Assembly: GCF_030908545.1 (NCBI RefSeq)
Contig: NZ_CP133083.1
Span: forward strand, 2,303,691-2,367,690
Reading direction: 5' to 3'
DNA: 64,000 bases
Origin: Nitrosomonas sp. sh817
Lineage (GTDB): Bacteria > Pseudomonadota > Gammaproteobacteria > Burkholderiales > Nitrosomonadaceae
Shown here: one piece after another, positions 9,070 through 17,734 of the stretch
Layout: every line of letters starts with the position of its first letter
Position numbering within the stretch: the stretch's first letter is position 1
Notes under the pieces: model-generated
What the model was told of the DNA's origin: nothing
The model's database searches: none
Seen by the model: the letters and a program-made list of their open reading frames with translations, nothing else
Program-made: the position numbers and the translations under genes

Positions 9070-10221
9070 ATGAAATTTACCGGTACCATTTCTCATTTGT
9101 CGCAAAAGGGCCTCGGCGTGGTCAAAAATACCGAGAATAACTTATCGTATTTCGTCTATGGCGCCTGGCCGGGCGATCACGGCGAATTCGAAGTGATCGA
9201 CAAACCGCTCAACAATAAAAAATTCGCCTACGCCAAACTCGTCCGGCTGCTGCAACCGTCCGGTCAGCGGCAAACGCCACCTTGTCCGCATGCCACGGCG
9301 GAAGATCATGCCTGCACCGGCTGCCCGTGGATGATTGCCGATTATACAAGCCAGCTCGAACAAAAACGCAATCGCGTGGTTTATGCGATGCGGCGCGTTG
9401 GTTTCGACACCGCGCAACTGGCGATCAGTCACGTCCATCCATCCCCGCAACAATTGGGCTACCGCAACCGCTGCCAAATCAAAACCGACGGCGTGCGGCT
9501 CGGTTTCGTCTCCGAAGATTCGCATCAAATCGCACCGGTCGAAGATTGCCTGGTGCTCAACGACGCTTGCCGCGCATTGCTGAAATCGGTGCAACAACAA
9601 TTGCCGAATCCGCAATGGCAAGATGGCTTGACGCAACCGTGGCATTTTATCGATCTGGACGACGGCTTGCAGCCGCAGGAAATCGCCATCGACCGCAAAC
9701 GCCCGTTCAAACAAGGCAATACTGCGCAAAGCGAATGGATGCAGAGTTGGCTCAAAGAAAAACTCGCCGCCCATCCTGGCCCGGCGAAAGTGGTGGAACT
9801 GTTCTGCGGCTCCGGCAATTTCACATCGGTCATCGCCGCCTCGAACTGCACGGAAGTGCTGGCGTACGAAGCCGATACCGCCGCCATCGAGCAACTGAAA
9901 GCCAGGCAACTTCCCAAAGTGAAACCGCGAATCGCCGATCTGTACGACCCACGCATCTGGAAACAACTGCAACCGCAAGCCGGCCATGCGCAAATCCTGG
10001 TGCTTGACCCGCCACGCGCCGGACTAAAAAAACATCAGGGATTCTTCGAGTGTTTTAAAGCATTGCGAGCGATTTACTACATCTCCTGCAACCCCGAAAC
10101 CTTCGCGCGCGACGCCTGGTTCTTCTGCCAGCACGGCTGGACCATCGACGGCATCCAGCTCGCCGATCTGTTTCCGCATACCGCGCATGTTGAGACGTTG
10201 GCTGTGTTTAGCAAGCGATAG
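9070..10221 (+). CDS. TRAM-domain RNA m5U methyltransferase (RlmD/TrmA family)
   Basis: A 383-residue SAM-dependent methyltransferase that makes 5-methyluridine in rRNA or tRNA. Domains: N-terminal TRAM RNA-binding domain (about 1-60), a Cys cluster CPHATAEDHACTGCPW likely to hold an iron-sulfur centre as in RlmD, then the Rossmann methyltransferase with VVELFCGSGNFTS (SAM site), LDPPRAGLKK and the catalytic Cys in YISCNPETFARD. An in-frame ATG at 9052 lies inside the terminal repeat of the preceding MITE-like element, so the ATG at 9070 is preferred; no strong ribosome site precedes either. Shorter than E. coli RlmD (433), so the exact target uridine is left open. Confidence 0.85.
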   Translation: MKFTGTISHLSQKGLGVVKNTENNLSYFVYGAWPGDHGEFEVIDKPLNNKKFAYAKLVRLLQPSGQRQTPPCPHATAEDHACTGCPWMIADYTSQLEQKRNRVVYAMRRVGFDTAQLAISHVHPSPQQLGYRNRCQIKTDGVRLGFVSEDSHQIAPVEDCLVLNDACRALLKSVQQQLPNPQWQDGLTQPWHFIDLDDGLQPQEIAIDRKRPFKQGNTAQSEWMQSWLKEKLAAHPGPAKVVELFCGSGNFTSVIAASNCTEVLAYEADTAAIEQLKARQLPKVKPRIADLYDPRIWKQLQPQAGHAQILVLDPPRAGLKKHQGFFECFKALRAIYYISCNPETFARDAWFFCQHGWTIDGIQLADLFPHTAHVETLAVFSKR

Positions 10222-10424
10222 TCAGGACAACCGGCTGATGGCTGAGGTTGTCATTGCCCGCCAGAAGCCGGGAACGGGATTATGAAATTGATTCCATTGA
10301 CACGTCTTTGTATCAATCGTCTCAAAATTTCTCTCTTATATATTAAGTTAGGTATCACAGAACAGTTGACAATAGAAACTATTAATACTACTATTTCTAC
10401 TATAAATAAATAGGAGGGATAGAT

Positions 10425-10823
10425 ATGGTTGCTATAGATATAGATTTTGAAGTTTTTAAAGAACTAACCATGCGGCGGCGCTCTGAAGCAATGACCGAGA
10501 ATGAAGTAATTCGCGAGATTCTTGGTCTTTCAAAGCCAACCGCCCATACAAAGGCTGCCACACTCGCAAGCAACAGAGGCACACCATGGGTTTCGAAAGG
10601 TGTAACCTTTCCGCATGGAACTGAGTTTCGAACCACCCACAAGGGTCAGCAGTACACCGGGATAGTTCAGAATGGTGCCTTAGTTGTAAATGGCAAGCGC
10701 TTCTCCTCGCCGTCCGCTGCCGCAGTCGCAATTACTGGCAACCCAGTAAATGGTTGGATGTTTTGGGAATGCTTAGTGCCAGAAACAACAAAATGGAAAA
10801 CGATCGCCGAGCTTCGAAAGTAA
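10425..10823 (+). CDS. RAMA-domain protein
   Basis: A 132-residue protein. Residues 1-35 look like a short ribbon-helix-helix or helical segment (IDIDFEVFKELTMRRRSEAM). Residues 60-132 fit the RAMA domain (restriction enzyme adenine methylase associated): FRTTHKGQQYTGIVQNGALV, FSSPSAAAVAITG and GWMFWECLVPE followed by a final IAELRK. RAMA domains are thought to bind modified DNA and occur in restriction, methylase and conflict systems. GGAGGG precedes the ATG. The gene starts an AT-rich islet (10.28-12.17 kb) whose composition differs clearly from both sides, suggesting transfer. Whether it acts with the next two genes is inference. Confidence 0.75.
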   Translation: MVAIDIDFEVFKELTMRRRSEAMTENEVIREILGLSKPTAHTKAATLASNRGTPWVSKGVTFPHGTEFRTTHKGQQYTGIVQNGALVVNGKRFSSPSAAAVAITGNPVNGWMFWECLVPETTKWKTIAELRK

Positions 10824-10911
10824 TACTGCCCAACTACGCCTTCCAGCGAACGTGCCTGACGGCGAGCCGCTAAAGGTAACATTAGATACTTTACTCAAAT
10901 GAGGTGATTTT

Positions 10912-11499
10912 TTGAAAGTAAACGTTCAAAGAATATTTGGCAACTGGGACATTGGTTACTCGCTTGACAAGCACTCTAGTAGTAGTGTTTATATTGGTAA
11001 TAATGAATTTGGTCATCCTATGTTTGACACGACACGAACAGAAATTGGTGAAGCTTTATATCAGTTGAAATACAATTCAGATCGTAGCCAAATCAGCATT
11101 ATCGGACAACAGGTTGTTGACTCAGTTGGCAATTATTTGCAAAGTGCATCGTTTATCATACCAATGCCAGCATCCAAAAAAAGGGCTTTTCAACCAGTAA
11201 ATGAAATTGCGAAACAAGTAGCGGCATTAATGGATATCCCCTACATCGAGAATGTTTTAGTTAAAACAGCATACACGGCTCAAGTGAAAAATATGCCGTC
11301 AAAGGAAGAACGGATTAATACACTCTGTTCAAGCTTTAAAGTACACAACGTACTGGCGGAGGATTCTTATAATAATGTGCTAATTATAGATGACCTGTAT
11401 GATACAGGATCATCGCTTGAAGCAGCTACAACCATGTTAAGACAATACACAAAAATCAATAAAATCTTTGTTGTCACAATCACTAGGAAAAACGTATGA
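10912..11499 (+). CDS. ComF-like phosphoribosyltransferase
   Basis: A 195-residue type I phosphoribosyltransferase-fold protein. The PRPP-binding loop is intact (NVLIIDDLYDTGSSLEAATT, about residues 160-180), and PMPASKKRAFQPVNEIA matches the ComF-like region. The N-terminal segment NWDIGYSLDKHSSSSVYIG is characteristic of a family often found beside SLOG-fold proteins. TTG is the start, set by GAGGTG five bases upstream. It overlaps the next gene by ATGA, so the two are translationally coupled. AT-rich composition unlike the chromosome. Enzymes of this type transfer ribose phosphate from PRPP; the acceptor is unknown here. A nucleotide-based stress or phage-response role is inference. Confidence 0.8.
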   Translation: MKVNVQRIFGNWDIGYSLDKHSSSSVYIGNNEFGHPMFDTTRTEIGEALYQLKYNSDRSQISIIGQQVVDSVGNYLQSASFIIPMPASKKRAFQPVNEIAKQVAALMDIPYIENVLVKTAYTAQVKNMPSKEERINTLCSSFKVHNVLAEDSYNNVLIIDDLYDTGSSLEAATTMLRQYTKINKIFVVTITRKNV

Positions 11500-12122
11500 C
11501 AAGTGTTTTTGTATCTGGCTCAATCAAGATTAAAAAGCTCGATCCCAAAGTCATTGAGCGACTAAAAAACATTATTTCATCCAACCTTGAGGTAATTATT
11601 GGTGATGCTGTCGGTGTTGATAGTTCTGTTCAAGAGTTCCTAAAATCCAGCGGGATGCGCTCTGTTGTCGTATATTGCTCAGGAGATACGCCAAGAAACA
11701 ATCTTGGGCATTGGAAAACCAAAAAAATTAGCACCACTTATAAGTCCGGTACTCGGCAATATTTTACTGCCAAAGATAAAGCCATGGCTGCTGACTGCGA
11801 TTATGGCTTTATGGTTTGGGATACCAATAGCACCGGAACCTTGAACAACGTAATTGAACTTGTCGAGAAAAATAAAGTTGGTCTGGTGTATATAAACAAA
11901 GTCAAAGAATTTATCAAAGTCAGAAATGCTCAAGACCTTGAAACTCTAATTAGTTTTATGAATACCACATCGCTTAAAAAAGCAGATGAAAAAATCGGGT
12001 TATTTAAAAAAATTGAATCAATAAAATCTATTCAACAAGATTTGTTCGAGGAGCAATCTATCGAAACCATTGTCTCGGTTAAACAACCAAGCCTAATCCA
12101 ACGTTCCAGCAGACTCCGCTAA
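11496..12122 (+). CDS. SLOG/DprA-like Rossmann-fold protein
   Basis: A 208-residue protein with the SLOG (LOG/DprA/Smf) Rossmann-like fold: VFVSGSIKIKKL at the first strand, EVIIGDAVGVDSSVQEFL (the GD/GxD nucleotide-binding stretch, about residues 33-50), then VVVYCSG and a Ser/Asp-rich strand DYGFMVWDTNSTGTLNN like the GT-rich motif that closes the ligand pocket. SLOG proteins bind or cleave nucleotides or single-stranded DNA and are common sensors in conflict systems. Residues 150-208 are a Lys-rich helical tail. It overlaps the phosphoribosyltransferase by 4 bases and shares its low GC. Function as a pair is not established. Confidence 0.75.
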   Translation: MTSVFVSGSIKIKKLDPKVIERLKNIISSNLEVIIGDAVGVDSSVQEFLKSSGMRSVVVYCSGDTPRNNLGHWKTKKISTTYKSGTRQYFTAKDKAMAADCDYGFMVWDTNSTGTLNNVIELVEKNKVGLVYINKVKEFIKVRNAQDLETLISFMNTTSLKKADEKIGLFKKIESIKSIQQDLFEEQSIETIVSVKQPSLIQRSSRLR

Positions 12123-12313
12123 CGCTCCACTACTGAGCTTTGCGTTAGATTCCTAAAGAAATCGACGATGAAGAACCTGATCAGCGCGACGGGTTGATTT
12201 ACAAAAGTAAGCCCAACATCCACCGACTCACCCGAACATCTTGGTTTTGCGCATGTCCCACCATAAATTCCCTACAATAAGTTCGTTTGTAACATTCTCC
12301 GAAAAATAACGAC

Positions 12314-13801
12314 ATGACTCTGAAACCCGACAGGCAGTACACCCCCGCTAACGTGGGCTGGCGCTTCGACAATAGCTACGCGCGACTGCCCGATTATTTT
12401 TACGCGCAATTGTGTCCGGTGCCGGTGCGTGCGCCGCAGGCCGTGCTGCTGAATCACGCGTTGGCGGAATCGTTGGGATTGGATTTGCACGCATTGTCCA
12501 CAGAGGAAGCGGCGGCTTTGTTTGCCGGCAACGCCCTGCCCGACGGCGCGCAGCCGATCGCGCAAGCCTACGCCGGACATCAATTCGGCCACTTCGCTAT
12601 GCTCGGCGACGGCCGCGCGATTCTGCTCGGCGAGCATTTGACCCCGGACGGCAGGCGCGTCGACATTCAACTCAAAGGCTCCGGGCAGACGCCGTTTTCC
12701 CGCCGCGGCGACGGCCGCGCGGCGCTGGCGCCGATGCTGCGCGAATACATCATCAGCGAAGCGATGCACGCGCTCGGCATTCCGTCGACGCGCAGCCTCG
12801 CTGTGGTGACGACCGGCGAGCAAGTGCGGCGCGAAACGATGCTGCCCGGCGCGGTGCTGACCCGTATCGCCGCCAGCCATATCCGCGTCGGCACGTTCGA
12901 GTACGCCGCCGGGCACGGCGGCAAGGACGCGGTGAAGATTCTGGCGGATTACACCCTTCAGCGTCATTACCCGGAATTGCAGGCCAGCGAGAACCCCTAT
13001 TTCGCGCTGTTAAACCGCGTCATCGAGCGGCAAGCGGCGCTGGTTGCCCAATGGCTGATGACAGGGTTCATTCACGGCGTGATGAACACCGATAACACCA
13101 GCATCAGCGGCGAAACCATCGACTACGGCCCGTGCGCTTTCATGGATGCGTACAATCCGGATACCGTATTCAGCTCGATCGACCAGAACGGCCGTTACCG
13201 CTATCGTCACCAACCGGTGATGATGCAGTGGAACCTCGCGCGCTTTGCCGAGACGCTATTGCCGCTGTTCGACCCGTCGCAGGAACAAGCCGTGGCAATG
13301 GCGGAAGAAAGCCTTCACGCATTTCCGAGGATTTACCAAACGCATTGGATCGGCGGCATGCGCAAGAAATTGGGATTATTCACAGAAGAGGAAGGCGACA
13401 GCGAGCTGATCGCCGGTCTGCTCACCTGGATGGATCAGCACCGGACCGATTACACCAACACCTTCCGCGCGCTCACCGAACCGGCATTGCCGCAAGATGC
13501 AATGTTCCGCGAAAGCAGTTTCATGGAATGGCATAGCCGCTGGCAGCAACGGCTGGCGCGTCAGCCGCAACCGGCATCCGAATCGCTGCAATTGATGCAA
13601 GCGAACAACCCGGTGATCATCCCGCGCAACCACCACGTCGAGGAAGCGCTGACGGCCGCATCCGAACAAGGCGATTACACCGTGTTGCAGCGCCTGCTCG
13701 CCGCGCTCGCGCAACCGTACGAAGATGACCCGGAATACTTCGACTACCGCACCCCGCCCGCGCCGTCGGAACGGGTTTATCAAACGTTTTGCGGGACGTA
13801 A
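12314..13801 (+). CDS. selO: SelO/YdiU protein adenylyltransferase (pseudokinase)
   Basis: A 495-residue SelO-family protein. SelO has a protein-kinase fold in which ATP is bound flipped, so it transfers AMP to Ser, Thr or Tyr of target proteins, linked to redox stress. Family motifs: RFDNSYARLPDYFYAQ near the start, AYAGHQFGHFAMLGDGRAI, QLKGSGQTPFSRRGDGRAAL, and the active-site stretch GVMNTDNTSISGETIDYGPC with its metal-binding Asn and Asp. The C-terminus is YQTFCGT with a Cys where eukaryotic SelO carries selenocysteine. Length matches bacterial members. It follows an AT-rich islet and appears to be monocistronic. Cytosolic. Confidence 0.95.
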   Translation: MTLKPDRQYTPANVGWRFDNSYARLPDYFYAQLCPVPVRAPQAVLLNHALAESLGLDLHALSTEEAAALFAGNALPDGAQPIAQAYAGHQFGHFAMLGDGRAILLGEHLTPDGRRVDIQLKGSGQTPFSRRGDGRAALAPMLREYIISEAMHALGIPSTRSLAVVTTGEQVRRETMLPGAVLTRIAASHIRVGTFEYAAGHGGKDAVKILADYTLQRHYPELQASENPYFALLNRVIERQAALVAQWLMTGFIHGVMNTDNTSISGETIDYGPCAFMDAYNPDTVFSSIDQNGRYRYRHQPVMMQWNLARFAETLLPLFDPSQEQAVAMAEESLHAFPRIYQTHWIGGMRKKLGLFTEEEGDSELIAGLLTWMDQHRTDYTNTFRALTEPALPQDAMFRESSFMEWHSRWQQRLARQPQPASESLQLMQANNPVIIPRNHHVEEALTAASEQGDYTVLQRLLAALAQPYEDDPEYFDYRTPPAPSERVYQTFCGT

Positions 13802-13971
13802 ATTGATTGAAACGATGCGAATAACGCCGGGAAGCAGGCTCGAAATCAGGCCCGTTAAGATGCCGGTCTCGATTAACCGGCAGACTCCTGGCCGGATTTT
13901 CATCCCGGGTACATTAGCGCTATACTGACAGCTTGTTTTTCAACTGCTTTTTTCAGCGAGGTGCTTTCTCT

Positions 13972-14181
13972 ATGCCGACTCCACTCAACTCACTATCGAT
14001 CCGTGAAAAAATTCTGCTGGTGGAAGATCTCTGGGATAGCATTGCCGAAGATCAGGCCATGCTGCCGTTCACGCCCGAACAAAAAGACGAGCTGAACCGG
14101 CGCTTGGATGCCTACGAAGCGGATCAAGCGCAGGGCCGGGAAGCCGGTGAAGTGATTGCCGGTATCAGAAAGCGGTTGTGA
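13972..14181 (+). CDS. Addiction-module antitoxin
   Basis: A 69-residue acidic protein of the putative addiction module component family: LSIREKILLVEDLWDSIAED near the N-terminus and a helical tail LNRRLDAYEADQAQGREAGE that would wrap the toxin. ATG follows GCGAGG. It overlaps the next gene by the GTGA junction, typical of antitoxin-toxin pairs with translational coupling. Antitoxin binds and neutralises the ParE-type toxin and probably represses the operon. Confidence 0.9.
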   Translation: MPTPLNSLSIREKILLVEDLWDSIAEDQAMLPFTPEQKDELNRRLDAYEADQAQGREAGEVIAGIRKRL

Positions 14182-14474
14182 AGCGCACGGTATTTTTTCG
14201 CGCCGAAGCGGAAGCGGATATCGAGGAAGCCGCTTCCTGGTATGAAAAGCAATGCGCAGGTCTTGGAAATCAGTTCTTGAATGAGATTCTCGATATGTGT
14301 GGCAGGATTGCCGTTAACCCGGGCAGTTTTCCCGTCATACACCGGGAAACCCGCAGGGCCGTAATCAGACGTTTTCCGTTTGCAATTTATTATCGCATCG
14401 CGCAAGAAACGATCATCGTCATTGCCGTCATGCATGGCAGTCGCCATCCGCAAAAATGGCAGCAAAGACCATGA
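14178..14474 (+). CDS. RelE/ParE-family toxin
   Basis: A 98-residue protein with the RelE/ParE layout: FFRAEAEADIEEAASWYEKQ, an aromatic helix pair, then the C-terminal beta sheet RRFPFAIYYRIAQETIIVIA and the conserved HGSRHPQKW ending. ParE relatives poison DNA gyrase, RelE relatives cut mRNA on the ribosome; this ending is ParE-like but the target is not proven. GTG start overlaps the antitoxin stop. Length is normal and the frame intact, so the pair is probably active. Confidence 0.9.
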   Translation: MKRTVFFRAEAEADIEEAASWYEKQCAGLGNQFLNEILDMCGRIAVNPGSFPVIHRETRRAVIRRFPFAIYYRIAQETIIVIAVMHGSRHPQKWQQRP

Positions 14475-14563
14475 CATGACCGCTAAAACCTTTATCCCAC
14501 GCATCATTAGATCGTGGCCGATACATTCGACTTACCGATTTCACCACATAAAGGAGAACCGCC

Positions 14564-14947
14564 ATGCCCATCACCTTGAATCACACCATCGTGCCGAGTT
14601 TCGATAAAGTCGCGTCGGCAAAATTTTACAGCCGGGTGTTCGGTTTTGAGTACATCGGGCCTTTTTCGCACTTTATCGTGGTGCGCGTCAACGACACGTT
14701 GTGCCTGGATTTCGACAATGAAACGCAGTTTGAACCGCATCACTACGCGTTCAAAGTTTCGGAGCGGGAATTCGACGAGATTTTCGCGCGCTTGCTGGCG
14801 GAGAAAATTCCGTATGGCAGCGGTCCCGGCAACGCCGACGATATGGCGATCAATCACAACCACGGCGGCCGCGGCGTGTATTTCCGCGACCCGAACCGGC
14901 ATCTGCTGGAAATGCTGACGGCGGATTACGTCATGCCGGCGCAATAA
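14564..14947 (+). CDS. VOC-family protein (glyoxalase/dioxygenase fold)
   Basis: A 127-residue vicinal oxygen chelate protein: two beta-alpha-beta-beta-beta modules, beginning LNHTIVPSFDKVASAKFYSR and ending GRGVYFRDPNRHLLEMLT. The conserved His near residue 4 and Glu in LLEM are the usual metal ligands; HHYAFKV supplies a further His. The family includes glyoxalase I, dioxygenases and antibiotic-resistance proteins, so the reaction is not decided. An AAGGAG precedes the ATG. It lies 20 bases before the DOPA-dioxygenase-like gene on the same strand and may be cotranscribed. Confidence 0.88.
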   Translation: MPITLNHTIVPSFDKVASAKFYSRVFGFEYIGPFSHFIVVRVNDTLCLDFDNETQFEPHHYAFKVSEREFDEIFARLLAEKIPYGSGPGNADDMAINHNHGGRGVYFRDPNRHLLEMLTADYVMPAQ

Positions 14948-14967
14948 TTCACTAAAGCCGCACCGGG

Positions 14968-15315
14968 ATGACAGCCATGCAACTATTCCACGGCCATATT
15001 TATTTTACGGCGGATCAGATCGAACTCGCCGAGAAAGTGCGCAACAATCTCGCCGGCGCGCTGCCGCAGTTGACGTATATCGGAAAATTGATTCCCAAAC
15101 CAATCGGCCCGCATTCCAGGCCGATGTTTGAGATTCACATCCCGGCGGCGGAAATCGGCCCAATCCTGGCAGTAATCGACAATCTGCGCGAAGGCTTGCC
15201 GGTGCTGATTCATCCGGTGCTGGAGGATGAACTGGCAGCGCACACCACGCTCGCCCGCTGGCTCGGCGAAGCATTGCCGCTCGACTTGAAGGTTCTTGAA
15301 AAACCGCGCGGCTGA
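14968..15315 (+). CDS. DOPA 4,5-dioxygenase-like protein
   Basis: A 115-residue protein with the signature of the DOPA 4,5-dioxygenase family: LFHGHIYFTADQIELAE, KPIGPHSRPMFEIHIP, LREGLPVLIHPVLEDELAAH and WLGEALPLDL. The conserved His (GHIYF, GPH, IHP) are likely iron ligands. Fungal members open catechol rings of DOPA; bacterial members of this small family are mostly uncharacterised. The first ATG is used; a second at 14977 is equally possible because no strong ribosome site is seen. Cotranscription with the VOC gene would join two metal-dependent aromatic or carbonyl enzymes, which is inference. Confidence 0.85.
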   Translation: MTAMQLFHGHIYFTADQIELAEKVRNNLAGALPQLTYIGKLIPKPIGPHSRPMFEIHIPAAEIGPILAVIDNLREGLPVLIHPVLEDELAAHTTLARWLGEALPLDLKVLEKPRG

Positions 15316-15432
15316 AACCGGCCGCCCGATAGCGGATGGTTTTGGGCGCATGGGTATCAACGTTTCCCCCATAAGGTTCTGAAAAACCGCCCCGGTCAGG
15401 CTCATGCCGATGCGATCATGCAACCGGCGAAA

Positions 15433-16047
15433 CTATTCGTTCAAGCCATTTTCGCGGACGATGCGCGCAAGCTCGAGCAAATTGCCCGCACCGGTTTTTT
15501 GCATGATTTTCGATTTGTGAATTTCCACGGTGCGGTGGCTGATGCCCAGACAGGATGCAATTTCCTTGTTGGCAAGGCCTTGCACCGCCAGCAGCATAAC
15601 CTCGCGTTCGCGCCGTGTCAGCTTGATCAGACACGAGCGGATTTCCTGATGACCGGTAACATCGCTGATATGCTTTCTCGCTTCGGCAAAAGCCGTGCGC
15701 ACGCAGATCAGCAGCTTCTCGCGGATCACCGGTTTGGTGAGGAAATCGACTGCGCCGCCCTTGATCGCCCGCACGCTCATCGGAATGTCGCCATGCCCGG
15801 TCAGAAAAATGACCGGCAATGGAATCTTGCGCCAGGCCAATTCTTCCTGCAGTTGCAGGCCGTCCATGCCGGGCATTCTTACGTCGATGATGATGCAACC
15901 GAATAAATCCGGATGGCAGGCATTCAGAAACATCCGGGCGTTTTCGAACGATTGCACCGCCATACCCGCTTGTTCGATCATCAACGTGAGCGAATCGCGC
16001 ACCGCCGCATCGTCATCCACAATATAAACAACCGGTTCCTGCATCAT
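15433..16047 (-). CDS. FixJ/TodT-family response regulator
   Basis: A 204-residue two-component regulator. The receiver domain (1-120) has the acidic pocket DDD at 11-13, phosphoacceptor Asp55 in IIIDVRMPGMDG, Thr83 and Lys105. The C-terminal LuxR-type helix-turn-helix (about 138-200) shows LTRREREVMLLAVQGLANKE and HRTVEIHKSKIM. It overlaps the sensor kinase upstream by 4 bases, so the two are coupled and almost surely partners. Phosphorylated FixJ-type regulators activate transcription. The divergent neighbours are bicarbonate uptake genes and a shared 37-base motif lies upstream of the kinase and a porin gene; these are candidate targets by position only. Confidence 0.92.
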   Translation of the reverse strand: MMQEPVVYIVDDDAAVRDSLTLMIEQAGMAVQSFENARMFLNACHPDLFGCIIIDVRMPGMDGLQLQEELAWRKIPLPVIFLTGHGDIPMSVRAIKGGAVDFLTKPVIREKLLICVRTAFAEARKHISDVTGHQEIRSCLIKLTRREREVMLLAVQGLANKEIASCLGISHRTVEIHKSKIMQKTGAGNLLELARIVRENGLNE

Positions 16048-17555
16048 GATGGTTCAAAGGGTAAGGTAAAATGAAATTTCGCACCGGGTTTGGCATTGGC
16101 GTCGATCCATAACCGGCCGCCGTTGGCTTCGATCAAGGCGCGGCTGATTGCCAGCCCCATGCCGATACCCGTCGGTTTGGTGGTAAAAAACGGCTCGAAG
16201 ATCCGTTTCATCAGATTCGGGTCGAATCCCGGGCCGCTATCCTGCACGATCACTTCGGCAACCTCCACTTCACCGATCGTTTCCAGCCGGGTGATGATCG
16301 TCAGGTCGGGCGAGTCCAGGTTGCGCATCGCTTCGATCGCATTGCGGAAAAGATTGACCAGCACTTTCTGGATTTGTGTGCGGTTGCAACGCACTTCCGG
16401 CAAATTTTCCTGCAGTAACAATACCGGGTGGAATCTGCCGTAGCCATCGTTGTAGACGACATTTAACGCTTCATAAACGATTTCGGTCAAACTGGAGCGT
16501 TCGGTCACCAGCTCGCCTTTCTGCAGAAAAGCCAGCAACTCGTGCAGACTGCGTCCGGCGCGCTGCGCCTGCTCCACGCAGCCTTCCAGCGCCCGTTTCA
16601 GATGGCTGTAACTGGAACTGCCGCTGCCAAGCGCATGCAACACCACCTCGCTGTAGGCGGATATCGCCGCCAACGGCTGATTGAGCTCGTGCGCGATCGC
16701 CGATGCGGTGCGCGCCGCGACTTGCTGCTTGAGGATGCTTTCGGTTTCGTCGCGCTGCAGTTGCAATTTTTTCTGGATTTTCTTTTGCTCGGTGACATCG
16801 CGTGTCACCCCGATGAGGCGATGCGGATGCCCGGACTCGAAATAGACGCGTCCGTGCGCCGAGATCCAGCATTCCATGCCATTCAACGGATTAATGATGC
16901 GGTATTGCGCCTTGAATTCGCCGTTGCTGGCGGGATCCATCGCTTTCTCGATCGCCAGTTGCCGCGCTTCGCGGTCTTCCGGATGAATCGCCGCCACAAA
17001 TTCCTCATAACTGACGGTATTTTCGGAATTCTTCCCCCACAGCTTGCGCATCTGCTTATCCCAGAAAACGATATTACGCTTGAAGTCGTAGTCAAAAATG
17101 CCCAATCCCGCCGCTTGCTTGGCCAGACGCAGGCGCTCTTCGCTGATACGCAGGGCTTCTTCGGTGTCCAGCCGCCGCCGCGCGGCGTTGAAGATAATCA
17201 ACACGAACAACTGCTGCTTTTTCTTGACCGGACTGAGACTGATATCGAGCAACATTTCCTTGCCGTCGCGATGCAGTACGATTAATTCGTTACCGGCGCT
17301 CATGGCGCGCTTCGCCGGACGTTTCAAAAACAGATCCTGGTAATAGCGGTATTGCTTCCGGTAGCGCGGCGCGATCAGCATTTCCACCGTCACGCCTTCC
17401 AGCTCGCCGCCGGTATAACCGAGCAGCCGCTGGGCTGTGGGATTGACGACCGCGATGCGGCCAGCGTCGTCCGCCAGAATCATGGCATCCGCTGCGGCTT
17501 CAAATACTGTCGAGAAAGTTAAACCTCTCACTGCACTATTCAAATGTTTCTCCAC
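16044..17555 (-). CDS. PAS-PAS sensor histidine kinase (FixL-like)
   Basis: A 503-residue kinase without clear membrane helices, so probably cytosolic. First PAS domain about 15-125 (MILADDAGRIAVVNPTAQRL), second PAS with PAC about 145-255, a short coiled linker, the dimerisation/phosphoacceptor box SAIAHELNQPLAAISAYSEV with His289, and the ATPase domain with N-box LFRNAIEAM (Asn405), DSGPGFD and TGIGMGLAISRALIEANGG. The linker ends MP-type FixL kinases without a haem-ligand pattern that I can identify, so the signal is unknown. GTG is the start codon. It lies upstream of and overlaps the response regulator. Confidence 0.92.
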   Translation of the reverse strand: MEKHLNSAVRGLTFSTVFEAAADAMILADDAGRIAVVNPTAQRLLGYTGGELEGVTVEMLIAPRYRKQYRYYQDLFLKRPAKRAMSAGNELIVLHRDGKEMLLDISLSPVKKKQQLFVLIIFNAARRRLDTEEALRISEERLRLAKQAAGLGIFDYDFKRNIVFWDKQMRKLWGKNSENTVSYEEFVAAIHPEDREARQLAIEKAMDPASNGEFKAQYRIINPLNGMECWISAHGRVYFESGHPHRLIGVTRDVTEQKKIQKKLQLQRDETESILKQQVAARTASAIAHELNQPLAAISAYSEVVLHALGSGSSSYSHLKRALEGCVEQAQRAGRSLHELLAFLQKGELVTERSSLTEIVYEALNVVYNDGYGRFHPVLLLQENLPEVRCNRTQIQKVLVNLFRNAIEAMRNLDSPDLTIITRLETIGEVEVAEVIVQDSGPGFDPNLMKRIFEPFFTTKPTGIGMGLAISRALIEANGGRLWIDANAKPGAKFHFTLPFEPS

Positions 17556-17628
17556 CCGTCGATTCGGAATTGGAACGCTAAACAGCTTACGACAGAAATC
17601 GGCAATTTACTATCAATTTGTTGATACG

Positions 17629-17665
17629 TAAGGGTTTGCACTTACGTGTCCGCACGGATATTTCC
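17629..17665. promoter_or_regulatory. Shared 37-base candidate operator, copy 1
   Basis: Matches 31 of 37 bases with 19839-19875, without gaps. The fixed core CGCACGGAT and the pair TAAGGG...CTTA-GTG are conserved. In this copy ACGTAAG (17626-17632) and CTTACGT (17641-17647) form a perfect inverted repeat around 8 bases. It lies 74 bases from the start of the sensor kinase gene (reading left) and also faces the SbtA side. A binding site for the neighbouring FixJ-type regulator is inference. Confidence 0.5.
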
Positions 17666-17734
17666 CTACGGGGTTCTCTTGTAGGATTTGCCCGGTAGGA
17701 AATGGCAACGATTGCTTTCACCGGAATGCATTAA

